Numbered from the stretch's first letter, positions 6,910 through 15,309 are shown. The stretch: 33,765 nucleotides of DNA from DSWT01 sp049975385 (GCA_049975385.1 JBNGDO010000042.1:1-33765), one strand, 5' to 3'. Notes: a model not told the origin generated them from the letters alone. Numbers and translations: made by a program.

Positions 6910-7272
6910 ATCTTGCAGGTAACCCGCAATCTGATCGGCGAACTCGCGTGCGTGAACCGGCTTGGAGATGTAGCCGTCGCAGCCGTAAGCCCGGGCAATC
7001 GCCGCCGCCGTATCCTGGGGCCACGCCGTCACCACCACAAGCGGTATCTTGGAGAGCGTCTCGGAGCCTTTGAGCAGCCCGGCGACCGTTTGCCCGTCAA
7101 GGTCGGGCAGGCCCATATCCAACAGAATGAGATCCGGATGCGCCATCATCGCCGTCCGCAAACCGCTTTCGCCATCCGCTTCGACCAGGATGCGGTAGTC
7201 GGCGCGTTCGAGCAGCCGCTGCATCAGCCGCGACTGGTACGGGTCATCTTCCATGATCAGAATCGTCTTCAT
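6895..7272 (-). CDS. Stand-alone receiver (CheY-like response regulator)
   Basis: A 125-residue single REC domain. The acidic pair is Asp9-Asp10 (MEDDPYQS), the phosphoacceptor is Asp52 (LILLDMGLPDLDG), the Thr sits in VVVTAWP, and the Lys is near 104 (GYISKPVHAREF). There is no output domain. It starts 26 bases after the methyltransferase stop and reads the same way, so it seems to be the last gene of the antitoxin, PIN, nuclease, methylase run. A terminator overlaps its stop. A stand-alone receiver at the end of a restriction-modification operon is unusual. It may simply be a neighbour read through by the same transcript. The window has two kinases that could be partners, but neither is adjacent. 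Confidence 0.9.
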   Translation of the reverse strand: MKTILIMEDDPYQSRLMQRLLERADYRILVEADGESGLRTAMMAHPDLILLDMGLPDLDGQTVAGLLKGSETLSKIPLVVVTAWPQDTAAAIARAYGCDGYISKPVHAREFADQIAGYLQDKPAS

Positions 7273-7298
7273 TTGTGCTTCCGTTCTATCCGTTAGCG

Positions 7299-8393
7299 TT
7301 ATTTCTGAAACAAGAGTATATACTCATGTTTGAAGATGTAAAATCCGCCAACGAGCGCGCGGTAACGCCACAGCCCTTTCTGCTCGCGTTTGGCCCGCGT
7401 CTCGTCGAAATTCTTGACGATGATGCTCTTGAGCGTGTAGCCCTGCGCCTGTACGGCCTGCATCACGTGGAAGCCGAGGGGAATCCACTCACCCTTCACG
7501 TACTTGTCGCCGATGACGATGGCCAGGTAGCGCCCACGCTCCAGAAAGGGAGTCACGCGCGCGACAATCTCCGCGAATTGCGCCACAAAATCCTCCACCG
7601 AGGCGGCGTTTGAGAGATCCCGGTCATCTTCGCTGAAGCGGATGATGTCGTGGTAGGGCGGGTGCATCAAGACTAACTGTACCTGCGCGATGCCGCGTTC
7701 GGCCAGTAGGGCCGCGTAATCCACCACACGGCTGTCCCCGTCGACCACATCCACAACGACGCCGCGTGGATTCGGCGCCTGTTCCACGATCTCGCGTGCG
7801 CGCGCGGCGATGTCGGGATTCAGCTCAATGCCGATGCCGTTGCGCCCCAGGCGCAGGCACTCCAGCAGCGTCGTCCCGCTGCCGACGAAGGTGTCCAGCG
7901 CCCATTCGTCTTGTTTGGTGTAACGCAGCAGCATCTGGTGCGGAATCTGCGGGATGAAGTTGCCCCAGTACCAGGCCTTGTGCGCGCCGGAGTTGTCACG
8001 CCGCTCCATCACCCAGAGGCTGTCGGTGATGATCTCGTCGTACTCCTTCCAGCGATTGAGGTTGATGTCGTTGATCTTGCCGGTGCGGACTTCGACGGCG
8101 GCCTTGCGCAAGCGGGCGATGTAGTAATGGGTGCGTTGCAGTGTGCGCGTGGCGAGGATTTGGTCCAGGTCGGCCAAAAGTACGTCGCGAGGAAAAGTAA
8201 CAGACGCATCTGTAGGTAGCGTCGAATCCCAGATCCCGCCCGGTTCCCACACTGCTACCTGCGCGCGCAACTCGGCGATCCGGGCGCGTATGGCTTCCAG
8301 GTCATCGCCAGCCTGACAGGCATCCAGCAACGTGAGCAAGGTGTCACGTTCAAGGATAATGTTGGTGTCGTCGTCAAAGCCGTTTGTTGTCAT
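7299..8393 (-). CDS. DNA methyltransferase (N4-cytosine/N6-adenine type)
   Basis: A 364-residue SAM-dependent DNA methylase. The SAM-binding motif is DTFVGSGTTLLECL (FVGSGTT at 169-175), followed by NGIGIELNP. The catalytic motif IV is HPPYHD (244-249), a variant of the DPPY/SPPY seen in amino-methyltransferases. The order, motif I before motif IV, differs from beta-class enzymes although motif I looks beta-like. The N-terminal 140 residues are helical and may include target recognition. It starts 4 bases after the stop of the probable endonuclease upstream, which makes a compact restriction-modification pair. The modified base and target are unknown. Confidence 0.85.
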   Translation of the reverse strand: MTTNGFDDDTNIILERDTLLTLLDACQAGDDLEAIRARIAELRAQVAVWEPGGIWDSTLPTDASVTFPRDVLLADLDQILATRTLQRTHYYIARLRKAAVEVRTGKINDINLNRWKEYDEIITDSLWVMERRDNSGAHKAWYWGNFIPQIPHQMLLRYTKQDEWALDTFVGSGTTLLECLRLGRNGIGIELNPDIAARAREIVEQAPNPRGVVVDVVDGDSRVVDYAALLAERGIAQVQLVLMHPPYHDIIRFSEDDRDLSNAASVEDFVAQFAEIVARVTPFLERGRYLAIVIGDKYVKGEWIPLGFHVMQAVQAQGYTLKSIIVKNFDETRAKREQKGLWRYRALVGGFYIFKHEYILLFQK

Positions 8394-8397
8394 TCTC

Positions 8398-9048
8398 TCA
8401 ACACCGAATCGCCCAAATGATGTCAGACAGCGTCTCCTGCTCCGGCGTGAAGGTGAACCGGTGCAGGCGTGCCACGTCGAATGCCGCCACGTAGTCGCGG
8501 ATGATGCCGCTCAGCCACGCCAACTCCGCCTTGAGCTTCCAGTGCGCGCCACCGGTCGCGTAGAGCACGAGAAACAGCCGGTTGGCGTGATGCAAGCGCT
8601 GCTGCTGGCTTTGTGAGCGATAGAGCCATTCGATGAGCGCCGCCGGATGGTTGACCGCGTAGGTGAGATCGCGGCCGAACCCACGCGGGAACACCGAGGT
8701 CTTGTGGTCGAAACGCACGTCGTTGAGCGTGAAATCCACCAGGCGATCTCGCCGGTTCTTTGCGGGGGTCACGCCGTCCAGCGTGGCGAAAATGTCTTCG
8801 ACCGCCCGTGCCGACCAGAAGTTGTACCAGCGGTTCAGCGCGTAATCGAAGAACGCCTCGCGCTGCGGCGCAGCACCAAAGCGACGTTCCAACTCCGCCA
8901 GCAGCGCATCGAAAGCGGGCATATCGTAGACGAAGCGCGTCTGCGCATCGAAGAGATTGTTCTGCACCCGTCCCCAACGGTAGGGGAAAGCCCAGCGTTT
9001 TTTCAGTTCGCGCTCGCGGGTTTGGAGTGAGTGCGAGGTAATAGTCAT
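8398..9048 (-). CDS. Probable restriction endonuclease partner (PD-(D/E)xK-like)
   Basis: A 216-residue protein I do not recognise by family. A segment around 100-126 (LVDFTLNDVRFDHKTSVFP) gives Asp105, then Asp114-His115-Lys116 nine residues later, which fits the D...(D/E)xK nuclease core; Glu84 could be the upstream acidic residue. The N-terminus is aromatic and basic (KKRWAFPYRWGRVQNN). It lies 4 bases before the methyltransferase start and 7 bases after the toxin stop, all on one strand. Assignment as the endonuclease rests on this position and the weak motif. It could also be another methylase accessory protein. Confidence 0.6.
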   Translation of the reverse strand: MTITSHSLQTRERELKKRWAFPYRWGRVQNNLFDAQTRFVYDMPAFDALLAELERRFGAAPQREAFFDYALNRWYNFWSARAVEDIFATLDGVTPAKNRRDRLVDFTLNDVRFDHKTSVFPRGFGRDLTYAVNHPAALIEWLYRSQSQQQRLHHANRLFLVLYATGGAHWKLKAELAWLSGIIRDYVAAFDVARLHRFTFTPEQETLSDIIWAIRC

Positions 9049-9055
9049 AAGGTGG

Positions 9056-9577
9056 CTAACAGGCTTCTAGCAGGCGGATGACTTGATCACATAGAGCTGC
9101 ATTGAGCCACACATCAGGACGTGCTTTCAGACTTGCAATCAACGTAATAGCCTCTTCTTTATCCAGCAAAGCCTGCTGAGTAGCACTTACAACCACACCC
9201 AATGTACCCTTAACACGCGTAGCACAACCGGCAGCGGCAAAATTGACTTCAGCCGCCTGACGCGCAGCCAGATCATCAACTAATAACCACGTTGCCTGTT
9301 CTTCAATTGCCAAACGGATGCTCTCATCTTCACCACGCTGGAGAAGAAAGGGACGTGGTAAGGTGGCAATTTGTGGTGTTTTGACGCGCAACAAGCCTTC
9401 CTTGAAAGCAAGGTCAAGAATTCGCGCATCTGGCGCATTACATGCATAACCGGCCGTCACGGCTTCAGTGAATACCGCCGGAGCAGTCAACACCTCGCCA
9501 TACAAACATTTCAACAACCTCAATGCCTGCACTTTTGCCAACGCCAGCAGTGGACCGGTATCCACTACTGTAATCAT
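9056..9577 (-). CDS. PIN-domain toxin, DUF3368 type
   Basis: A 173-residue PIN-fold ribonuclease. Acidic positions expected for PIN metal binding are Asp6 (VVDTGPLLALA), Glu38 (VFTEAV), Glu83-Asp84 (RGEDESIRLA) and Asp101-Asp102 (LLVDDLAARQAA). Family toxins cleave RNA and are held in check by a cognate antitoxin. The start at 9577 was chosen over 9619 because its ATG overlaps the antitoxin stop (ATGA), which indicates translational coupling, and because MITVVDTGP is the usual family N-terminus. AT content and codon use are less GC-rich than in the neighbours, which suggests later arrival. Confidence 0.9.
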   Translation of the reverse strand: MITVVDTGPLLALAKVQALRLLKCLYGEVLTAPAVFTEAVTAGYACNAPDARILDLAFKEGLLRVKTPQIATLPRPFLLQRGEDESIRLAIEEQATWLLVDDLAARQAAEVNFAAAGCATRVKGTLGVVVSATQQALLDKEEAITLIASLKARPDVWLNAALCDQVIRLLEAC

Positions 9578-9873
9578 AGCTGTGCGGCCTGTTCCAATGT
9601 TATAGGAGAAGTTAGCCATTCTGAATCAACCGGCGGCGTTAAACCATGCGCATAGGCCAGGGGGATAATCTCACGCACTGAGACACCCGCTTGCTCAGCC
9701 GCATACGCAAGTGTTCCCTGTCCGCGTTGATACCTCTCCAAAGCTTGATAAATACGCCATTGGCGCAATCCTAGCTCCAACACCAACGAGCGCATAGCCG
9801 GCTCCGTAGGCAAGCGATTAGAGACTTCCTGTGAGGTAGAAATGACTACATATTCAACAGATGTAGACACCAT
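9574..9873 (-). CDS. UPF0175 family antitoxin
   Basis: A 99-residue protein with a short N-terminal strand, then a region of the UPF0175 type (LELGLRQWRIYQALERYQRGQGTL, then AAEQAGVSVREIIPLAYAHGL). Such proteins pair with DUF3368 PIN toxins as type II antitoxins, probably with DNA-binding autoregulation. It begins at 9873 after AAGGAG, and its stop overlaps the toxin start by four bases. It is the first gene of the five-gene run that leads through the restriction-modification pair to the receiver at 6895, so the antitoxin could regulate all of it. I could not define a promoter upstream. Confidence 0.85.
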   Translation of the reverse strand: MVSTSVEYVVISTSQEVSNRLPTEPAMRSLVLELGLRQWRIYQALERYQRGQGTLAYAAEQAGVSVREIIPLAYAHGLTPPVDSEWLTSPITLEQAAQL

Positions 9874-9989
9874 AATACTCCTTCGTTACCCCAGGTTGGG
9901 TGCTTAACTTCGCGATTTTCGATCTACCGGGTCCACTTACATCGCATCATCCATATTTATAGCCTGAATAGGTATGAAGTCAAACCCAA

Positions 9990-10018
9990 TAGACAAAATC
10001 CACAAACTGCGGTACACT
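9990..10018 (+). promoter_or_regulatory. Promoter of the S9 peptidase gene
   Basis: TAGACA (9990-9995), a 17-bp spacer and TACACT (10013-10018), each one or two changes from the sigma-70 consensus. Transcription would start near 10025, just before the AGGAGG of the gene. Confidence 0.55.
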
Positions 10019-10052
10019 TCCCCCATATCCAACACAGGCAGGAGGTAGCACA

Positions 10053-11996
10053 GTGATAACCCGACACGTGGCGCCTTACGGGGCGTGGAAATCTCCCATC
10101 ACATCCGATCTGATCACATCACAATCCATTGGGTTAGGCGGCGGCACGTTCGACGGCGACGAGGTGTACTGGACAGAAGGCCGCCCAGCCGAGGCCGGAC
10201 GCTATGTCATCGTTCGGCGCACGCCCGATGGAACGACGCACGACGTCAATCCCCCGCCGTTCAATGCGCGCACCCGCGTCCACGAGTACGGCGGCGGCGC
10301 GGTGCTCGCGGATCACGGCGTCGTGATTTTCAGCAACTTCGCCGATCAACGACTATATCGTATCGCGCCTGATGGCGCACCGGAGGCCATCACGCCGGAA
10401 GCGTCACTGCGTTACGCCGACTGCATCGTCGATCCTGCGCACAATCGCCTGGTGTGCGTGCGCGAAGATCACAGCGAGACGGCGTTGGCCGAACACGGTG
10501 AAGCAGTGAATACCATCGCTGCCATCGCCCTCGACGGTAGTGAAACACAACACGTCCTCGTCGCTGGCAACGACTTCTATTCTACGCCACGTCTCAGTCC
10601 CGACGGGCACACGCTCGCCTGGCTCACCTGGCACCATCCCAACATGCCGTGGGACGGCACCGAGCTATGGATCGCCGAGGTACAGCCCGACGGGTCACTG
10701 GCAAATGCCGTGTTGGTCGCCGGCGGTGAGAATGAATCGATCTTCCAACCATCATGGTCGCCCGATGGACGGCTCTACTTCACATCAGATCGTAGTGGGT
10801 GGTGGAACCTGTACCGGCTAGACAACGGGGGCACAGAGAGACTCGTCACCATGGAAGCGGAGTTCGGCGCGCCCCAGTGGGCTTTCGGCATCTCCACCTA
10901 CGCCTTCGAGTCCGCCGGGCGCATCATCTGTACGTACACGAAAGACGGCATCGACTATCTGGCAAGCCTGGACACGATCACCAAAACGCTCACCACGCTG
11001 GACACGCCCTATACCAGTATCGGCGGCATCCGGGTAGCGCCGGGTAAGGTGCTGTTTGGCGGGGCATCTCCAACCCAAGCTGCCGCCCTTGTACTTCTCG
11101 ATCTCACCACGGGCGAGCAGACGATCCTCAAGCGCGCCAACGCTATCGAGATCGATCCCGGCTATTTGTCCACACCACAGCCCATCGAATTTCCCACTAC
11201 CGGAGGGCTGACGGCGTACGGCATCTTCTACCCGCCGCACAATCAGGACTACGCCGCGCCGGAAGGCGAAAAGGCCCCACTCCTGGTGCTGAGCCACGGT
11301 GGACCAACGGGGGCGACTTCCAGCGCGCTCAAGCTGGGCGTGCAATATTGGACCAGCCGGGGTTTCGCCGTCCTCGACGTGAACTACGGTGGTAGCGCCG
11401 GCTACGGGCGGGCTTATCGCGAGCGCTTGAACAGCCAATGGGGTATCGTCGATGTGGACGACTGCGCCAACGGCGCGCGCTATCTGGCCGAACAGGGCCT
11501 GGTTGATCCGGCACGCCTGGCGATTCGTGGGGGCAGCGCGGGCGGCTATACGACGCTCTGCGCGTTAACTTTCAAAGATGTGTTTCACGCTGGTGCGAGT
11601 CACTTCGGCGTTAGCGATCTCGAGGGTCTGGCAACCGACACGCACAAGTTCGAGTCACGTTATCTCGATGGCCTTATCGGACCGTACCCGGAGCGCCGCG
11701 ACCTGTACGTGGCACGATCGCCCATCCACCACGTCGCACAACTTAACTGCCCGGTGATCTTCTTCCAGGGATTGGAGGACAAGGTTGTGCCGCCATCGCA
11801 GGCCGAAACGATGGTCGAAGCATTGCGCGCCAAGGGCATTCCGGTAGCCTACCTGCCATTCGAGGGTGAACAACACGGCTTCCGCCGCGCCGAGAACATC
11901 AAACGCGCGCTAGACGCCGAACTCTATTTCTACGGGCGCATCTTCGGCTTTGAGTTGGCCGACTCCGTTGAACCGGTGGAGATTGAAAATCTATGA
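10053..11996 (+). CDS. S9 family prolyl oligopeptidase / acyl-peptide hydrolase
   Basis: A 647-residue cytoplasmic serine peptidase without a signal peptide. Residues 1-380 form a beta-propeller with TolB/PD40-like blades (SPDGHTLAWLTWHHPNMPW, WSPDGRLYFTSDRSG). Residues 390-640 form an alpha/beta-hydrolase domain with the catalytic triad Ser495 (GGSAGGYTT), Asp576 (GLEDKVVP) and His608 (GEQHGFR), plus an oxyanion motif SHGGPT. The family (S9C-like) removes N-terminal acyl amino acids or dipeptides from short peptides. The start is a GTG at 10053 with AGGAGG seven bases upstream. It appears to have its own promoter. Confidence 0.93.
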   Translation: MITRHVAPYGAWKSPITSDLITSQSIGLGGGTFDGDEVYWTEGRPAEAGRYVIVRRTPDGTTHDVNPPPFNARTRVHEYGGGAVLADHGVVIFSNFADQRLYRIAPDGAPEAITPEASLRYADCIVDPAHNRLVCVREDHSETALAEHGEAVNTIAAIALDGSETQHVLVAGNDFYSTPRLSPDGHTLAWLTWHHPNMPWDGTELWIAEVQPDGSLANAVLVAGGENESIFQPSWSPDGRLYFTSDRSGWWNLYRLDNGGTERLVTMEAEFGAPQWAFGISTYAFESAGRIICTYTKDGIDYLASLDTITKTLTTLDTPYTSIGGIRVAPGKVLFGGASPTQAAALVLLDLTTGEQTILKRANAIEIDPGYLSTPQPIEFPTTGGLTAYGIFYPPHNQDYAAPEGEKAPLLVLSHGGPTGATSSALKLGVQYWTSRGFAVLDVNYGGSAGYGRAYRERLNSQWGIVDVDDCANGARYLAEQGLVDPARLAIRGGSAGGYTTLCALTFKDVFHAGASHFGVSDLEGLATDTHKFESRYLDGLIGPYPERRDLYVARSPIHHVAQLNCPVIFFQGLEDKVVPPSQAETMVEALRAKGIPVAYLPFEGEQHGFRRAENIKRALDAELYFYGRIFGFELADSVEPVEIENL

Positions 11997-12010
11997 GGAA
12001 CAAAGAGAAT

Positions 12011-12038
12011 TTGACCCCAAGCAGAGTATGATTAAAAT
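12011..12038 (+). promoter_or_regulatory. Promoter upstream of prs
   Basis: TTGACC (12011-12016), a 16-bp spacer and TAAAAT (12033-12038). The leader to the TTG start at 12166 would be about 120 bases. I see no known riboswitch in it. Confidence 0.5.
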
Positions 12039-12165
12039 AGGATAAAGCCATCGGGCCACCCCCACGCCCACAGCACGAAGCCTAGTGCGTCCCAACGCAG
12101 GCTCAGGGCGAACGGCCCATCGTACAGAAGGCAATCGATATTCAGAGGATCAGAAGGAGTTTGAG

Positions 12166-13185
12166 TTGACTGAGAAACAGACTGACCAGGAAATCCTTGT
12201 GTTGCCAGAGCGTACCACAGCAACACCGTTGGAGGGAACGATGATTTTCAGCGGCCTCGCGCATCCCCAACTAGCGTCGAACATCGCGCACTATTTGGGT
12301 CTAGAGGTTAGCCCTTCCATCAGCCGCAAATTTTCCAACGATAATTATTTCGTCCATTTAGGCGTTAGCGTGCGTTCGAAACAAGTCTTCATCATCCAGC
12401 CCCTCTCACCGCCGTGCAGCGACAATCTGGTGGAGCTTTTGTTGATGTTGGACGTGGCCCGAAGCGCAGGAGCAACCAGCGTCCATGCGGTGATCCCCTA
12501 CTACTCCTACGCGCGCTCGGACAAGAAGGATGCACCACGCATCTCCATTGCCGGACGATTGGTTGCTGACCTACTGGCCACCGCCGGTGCAACTCACGTC
12601 ATCACGATGACGCTGCACTCACCGCAAGTCCATGGTTTCTTCCGCGTGCCTACCGATCACCTCACCGCACACTCCGTTTTCGTCGAGCACCTAAAGGCAA
12701 AGGATCTCAGCAACAGCGTCATCGTTGCACCAGACATCGGGCATGCCAAGCGTGCCACCAAGCTGGCGCGCTCGCTCAAACTCCCCGTCGCTGCTGGCGA
12801 GAAGCAGCGTCTCACCGACGACTCAGTCGCCATTACCGGGATGATGGGCGACGTGTGGGGCAAGGATGCGATCCTGTTAGATGACGAGATTGCGACCGCC
12901 GGAACGATCATTGAAACGATCAAGTACCTGAAGACGTGCAACGTTCACAAGTTCACCATCATCGGCACACACGGCCTCTTCACCGGCCCCGCCGTCGAGC
13001 GGCTCAACGACATCAAGGAAATCGACGAAATCATCGTCACCGATACTGTACCGCTCAAGGAAAGCCAACGCCCACAACGCCTGCGCGTGCTCTCGGTTGG
13101 CGCGATCTTTGGCGAAGTGATCCGACGCAACGTTCAAGGTGAATCGGTAGGATCACTGTTCGAATTTTGGTCGATCCCTGGCTAA
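12166..13185 (+). CDS. prs: Ribose-phosphate pyrophosphokinase (PRPP synthetase)
   Basis: A 339-residue enzyme that makes PRPP from ribose 5-phosphate and ATP for nucleotide, histidine and tryptophan synthesis. Signature stretches are FSNDNYFVHL near the N-terminus, YYSYARSDKKDAPRISIAGR (ATP and flexible loop), MTLHSPQVHGFF, and the PRPP-binding loop LDDEIATAGT. The start is taken as TTG at 12166, because AAGGAG lies six bases before it; the GTG-initiated extension to 12085 has no ribosome binding site. The N-terminal 25 residues before MIFSGLAHPQLA are extra compared with most Prs proteins, and ATG 12241 is a conceivable alternative start. Its stop overlaps the AAGGAGG of the YbjN-like gene. 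Confidence 0.93.
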   Translation: MTEKQTDQEILVLPERTTATPLEGTMIFSGLAHPQLASNIAHYLGLEVSPSISRKFSNDNYFVHLGVSVRSKQVFIIQPLSPPCSDNLVELLLMLDVARSAGATSVHAVIPYYSYARSDKKDAPRISIAGRLVADLLATAGATHVITMTLHSPQVHGFFRVPTDHLTAHSVFVEHLKAKDLSNSVIVAPDIGHAKRATKLARSLKLPVAAGEKQRLTDDSVAITGMMGDVWGKDAILLDDEIATAGTIIETIKYLKTCNVHKFTIIGTHGLFTGPAVERLNDIKEIDEIIVTDTVPLKESQRPQRLRVLSVGAIFGEVIRRNVQGESVGSLFEFWSIPG

Positions 13186-13194
13186 GGAGGAATG

Positions 13195-13713
13195 ATGCCA
13201 GAACACACCGCTCCCAATGAACATAGCAGCGAATCGCTGTCACAGGAAATCCAGGATAACGGCTGGCGCGGGTTTGCGACCCTCACCCAATTTCTCAAGG
13301 ATGATGGATGGTATCCACAGCAACTAGACGAGAAGACCATCCACCGTGTCTATTTCGCGGGGAAAAACGGGGAATTACGCTGCTACGCGCAAATCCGCGT
13401 GGACCTGGAGCAGTTCCTCTTCTACGTGATTGCGCCGGTCAAATCGCCGGAGCCGACGTATGCTCAGGTCGCCGAGTATATCACCCGCGCCAACTACGGC
13501 CTGCGCATCGGCAACTTCGAGATGGATTACTCCGACGGCGAAGTCCGCTATAAGAGCAGCCTCGACTTTGAGGGAGAACCCCTGACCCCCACGCTGATCA
13601 AGAATGCGATGTATCCTGCCGTCCATACGATGGACCTCTATCTCCCCGGCTTGCTCGGCGTGATGTACGGGAACAAGACCCCGGCGGAAGCCATCCACGA
13701 CATCGAGGATTGA
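13195..13713 (+). CDS. YbjN domain-containing protein
   Basis: A 172-residue protein with the YbjN fold, a sensor-like alpha/beta fold also seen in type III secretion chaperones. Recognisable parts are FLKDDGWYPQQLDEKTIHRVYFAGKNG at the start, AQVAEYITRANYGLRIGNFEMD in the middle and VRYKSSLDFEGEPLTPTLIKN after it. The biochemical role of the family is unclear; members are proposed to stabilise other proteins. ATG 13195 is preferred over 13192 because AAGGAGG ends at 13190. It lies 9 bases after prs and 9 bases before xth, so it is probably in one operon with both. Confidence 0.8.
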   Translation: MPEHTAPNEHSSESLSQEIQDNGWRGFATLTQFLKDDGWYPQQLDEKTIHRVYFAGKNGELRCYAQIRVDLEQFLFYVIAPVKSPEPTYAQVAEYITRANYGLRIGNFEMDYSDGEVRYKSSLDFEGEPLTPTLIKNAMYPAVHTMDLYLPGLLGVMYGNKTPAEAIHDIED

Positions 13714-13722
13714 CAATCGACT

Positions 13723-14511
13723 ATGCCAAATTTTAAAATCGCTACATTTAACGCTAACTCCATCCGCGCGCGTCTCGGTCAAATTCTAGACTGGATCGAC
13801 CGCGAGCAAGCGGACGTGCTCTGCATCCAGGAAACCAAGGTGCAGGATAAGGACTTCCCGGCGCGACCTATCGAGGACGCCGGGTATCACGTCATCTTTC
13901 GGGGACAGAAATCTTACGCAGGTGTCGCGATCATCAGCAAGCATGCGCCGGAAGACGTCGCTGCCGGCTTCGACGATGGCGAAGATTCCACTGACGAACC
14001 GCGCTTGCTGCGCGCCGTCTACCGCGGCGTTACGGTGGTCAACACCTACGTTCCGCAGGGTCGCGAGCCTGAATCGGAGCATTTCCGGTACAAGTTACGC
14101 TGGTTTACCCGGATGCGCCAGCTCTTCGAACGGCATTATACGCCCGACGACCTGCTGGTGTGGGTGGGCGATCTCAACGTCGCCACGGAGGACATCGATG
14201 TGCACGACCCCAAAGGATTGCGCTACCACGTGGACTTCCATCCCGATGCGCAGGCCGCACTGGAAAACGTGCGGCAGTGGGGGTTCGTCGACGTCTTCCG
14301 CAAACACCATCCCGGAGAGCCGCAACAGTTCAGCTACTTCGACTATCGCGCGCGCAATCCCATCGAACGAGGCATCGGCTGGCGCATCGATCACATCTGG
14401 GCCACCGCGCCGCTCGCCGATCGTTCTACGAATGCCTGGATCGACGTAGACGCGCGCAGAGCGGAGCGTCCGTCGGATCACACGTTGGTCATCGCCGAGT
14501 TCACGTTGTAG
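13723..14511 (+). CDS. xth: Exodeoxyribonuclease III / AP endonuclease
   Basis: A 262-residue enzyme of the exonuclease-endonuclease-phosphatase fold. Conserved sites are Asn10 (ATFNANSIRAR), Glu37 (CIQETKVQD), the Tyr in NTYVPQG, the Asp and Asn of WVGDLNVA, DHIWATAPL and the terminal SDHTLVIAEF. It incises DNA at abasic sites and has 3'-exonuclease and phosphatase activity in base excision repair. The substrate-contact region RARNPIERGIGWRIDHIW is typical of the bacterial ExoA/XthA type. The gene follows the YbjN gene closely and is followed 12 bases later by another nuclease-like gene. Confidence 0.95.
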   Translation: MPNFKIATFNANSIRARLGQILDWIDREQADVLCIQETKVQDKDFPARPIEDAGYHVIFRGQKSYAGVAIISKHAPEDVAAGFDDGEDSTDEPRLLRAVYRGVTVVNTYVPQGREPESEHFRYKLRWFTRMRQLFERHYTPDDLLVWVGDLNVATEDIDVHDPKGLRYHVDFHPDAQAALENVRQWGFVDVFRKHHPGEPQQFSYFDYRARNPIERGIGWRIDHIWATAPLADRSTNAWIDVDARRAERPSDHTLVIAEFTL

Positions 14512-14523
14512 CATCGTGCCGGT

Positions 14524-15234
14524 ATGACCGAAAAAGCTCCTATGGGCCACACCAGCCCGGTCATCAGCACGTGGAACGAAGGACCACTCCACGCGGCCCT
14601 CAAGGCATGGTACGCCCAACCCGGCGACGCCTTCGAAGTTCCCGTAGATGGCTTTGTTATCGACATCGTGCGCGGCGACCTGTTGGTGGAGATCCAAACG
14701 CGCGGCTTCACAGCGCTCAAAGACAAACTGGCGACGCTCATACGCACGCATCCGGTACGGCTAGTTTATCCCATCGCCAGGGAGAAATGGATCGTTAAGG
14801 TGGCGGATGATGGGGAAGAGCGATTGAGTCGCCGCAAATCTCCAAAACACGGTACCGTCGAGCAGATTTTCGACGAATTGGTGAGCATCCCGCATCTGCT
14901 GGTAGAGTCCAACTTCACGTTCGAAGCGTTGTTCATCCACGAAGAGGAGATCCGCCGCCACGACGCACGGCGCGGGTGGCGGCGCAAGGGTTGGGTGACG
15001 CAGGAACGCCGGCTCATCAAGGTCGTGGAGCGGCAGCACTTTGCGTCCCCCGAAGACGTACGCGCGCTGATCCCCGCAGCGTTGGCGGAACCGTTTACCT
15101 CAGCAGACCTCGCGCCCCTTATCCCTGGGCGGCGACGGCGCGCGTACAGGATGATTTACTGTCTTCGGGCGATGAGCATCATCGCCGCAACCGGCAAACG
15201 CGGGCGCGCCACCCTCTACCAACAAACGGATTAA
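14524..15234 (+). CDS. Uncharacterised protein with nuclease-like (PD-(D/E)xK variant) core
   Basis: A 236-residue protein. The first 80 residues read as a restriction-endonuclease-like core: Glu19 (WNEGPLHAALKAWY), Asp47 (GFVIDIVRGDLL), then Glu56-Ile-Gln58 (LVEIQTRGF) and a helix with Lys66/Lys68 (LKDKLATLI). The Q in place of the usual K is known in some members of the superfamily. Residues 110-160 are helical with many charged residues (HEEEIRRHDARRGWRRKGW), and the C-terminus looks like a winged helix (RRRRAYRMIYCLRAM). It follows the exonuclease III gene by 12 bases, which suggests a role in DNA repair. I cannot name a family with certainty. ATG 14542 is an alternative start. Confidence 0.65.
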   Translation: MTEKAPMGHTSPVISTWNEGPLHAALKAWYAQPGDAFEVPVDGFVIDIVRGDLLVEIQTRGFTALKDKLATLIRTHPVRLVYPIAREKWIVKVADDGEERLSRRKSPKHGTVEQIFDELVSIPHLLVESNFTFEALFIHEEEIRRHDARRGWRRKGWVTQERRLIKVVERQHFASPEDVRALIPAALAEPFTSADLAPLIPGRRRRAYRMIYCLRAMSIIAATGKRGRATLYQQTD

Positions 15235-15276
15235 AGCGGTCAGCTTTCAGCAGTGCAGTGACCGATCCTCAATTGC

Positions 15277-15309
15277 CTGCCCCCGGAGACGGGGGCAGTG
15301 AGCGAGAAT
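15277..15309. repeat. Dispersed GC-rich repeat, copy C
   Basis: CTGCCCCCG (15277-15285) pairs perfectly with CGGGGGCAG (15290-15298) around GAGA. It is followed by CAGTGAGCGAGAAT (15296-15309), an exact 14-base match to 22138-22151 in copy B. Convergent gene ends lie on both sides, so the hairpin may also help stop transcription. Confidence 0.65.
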
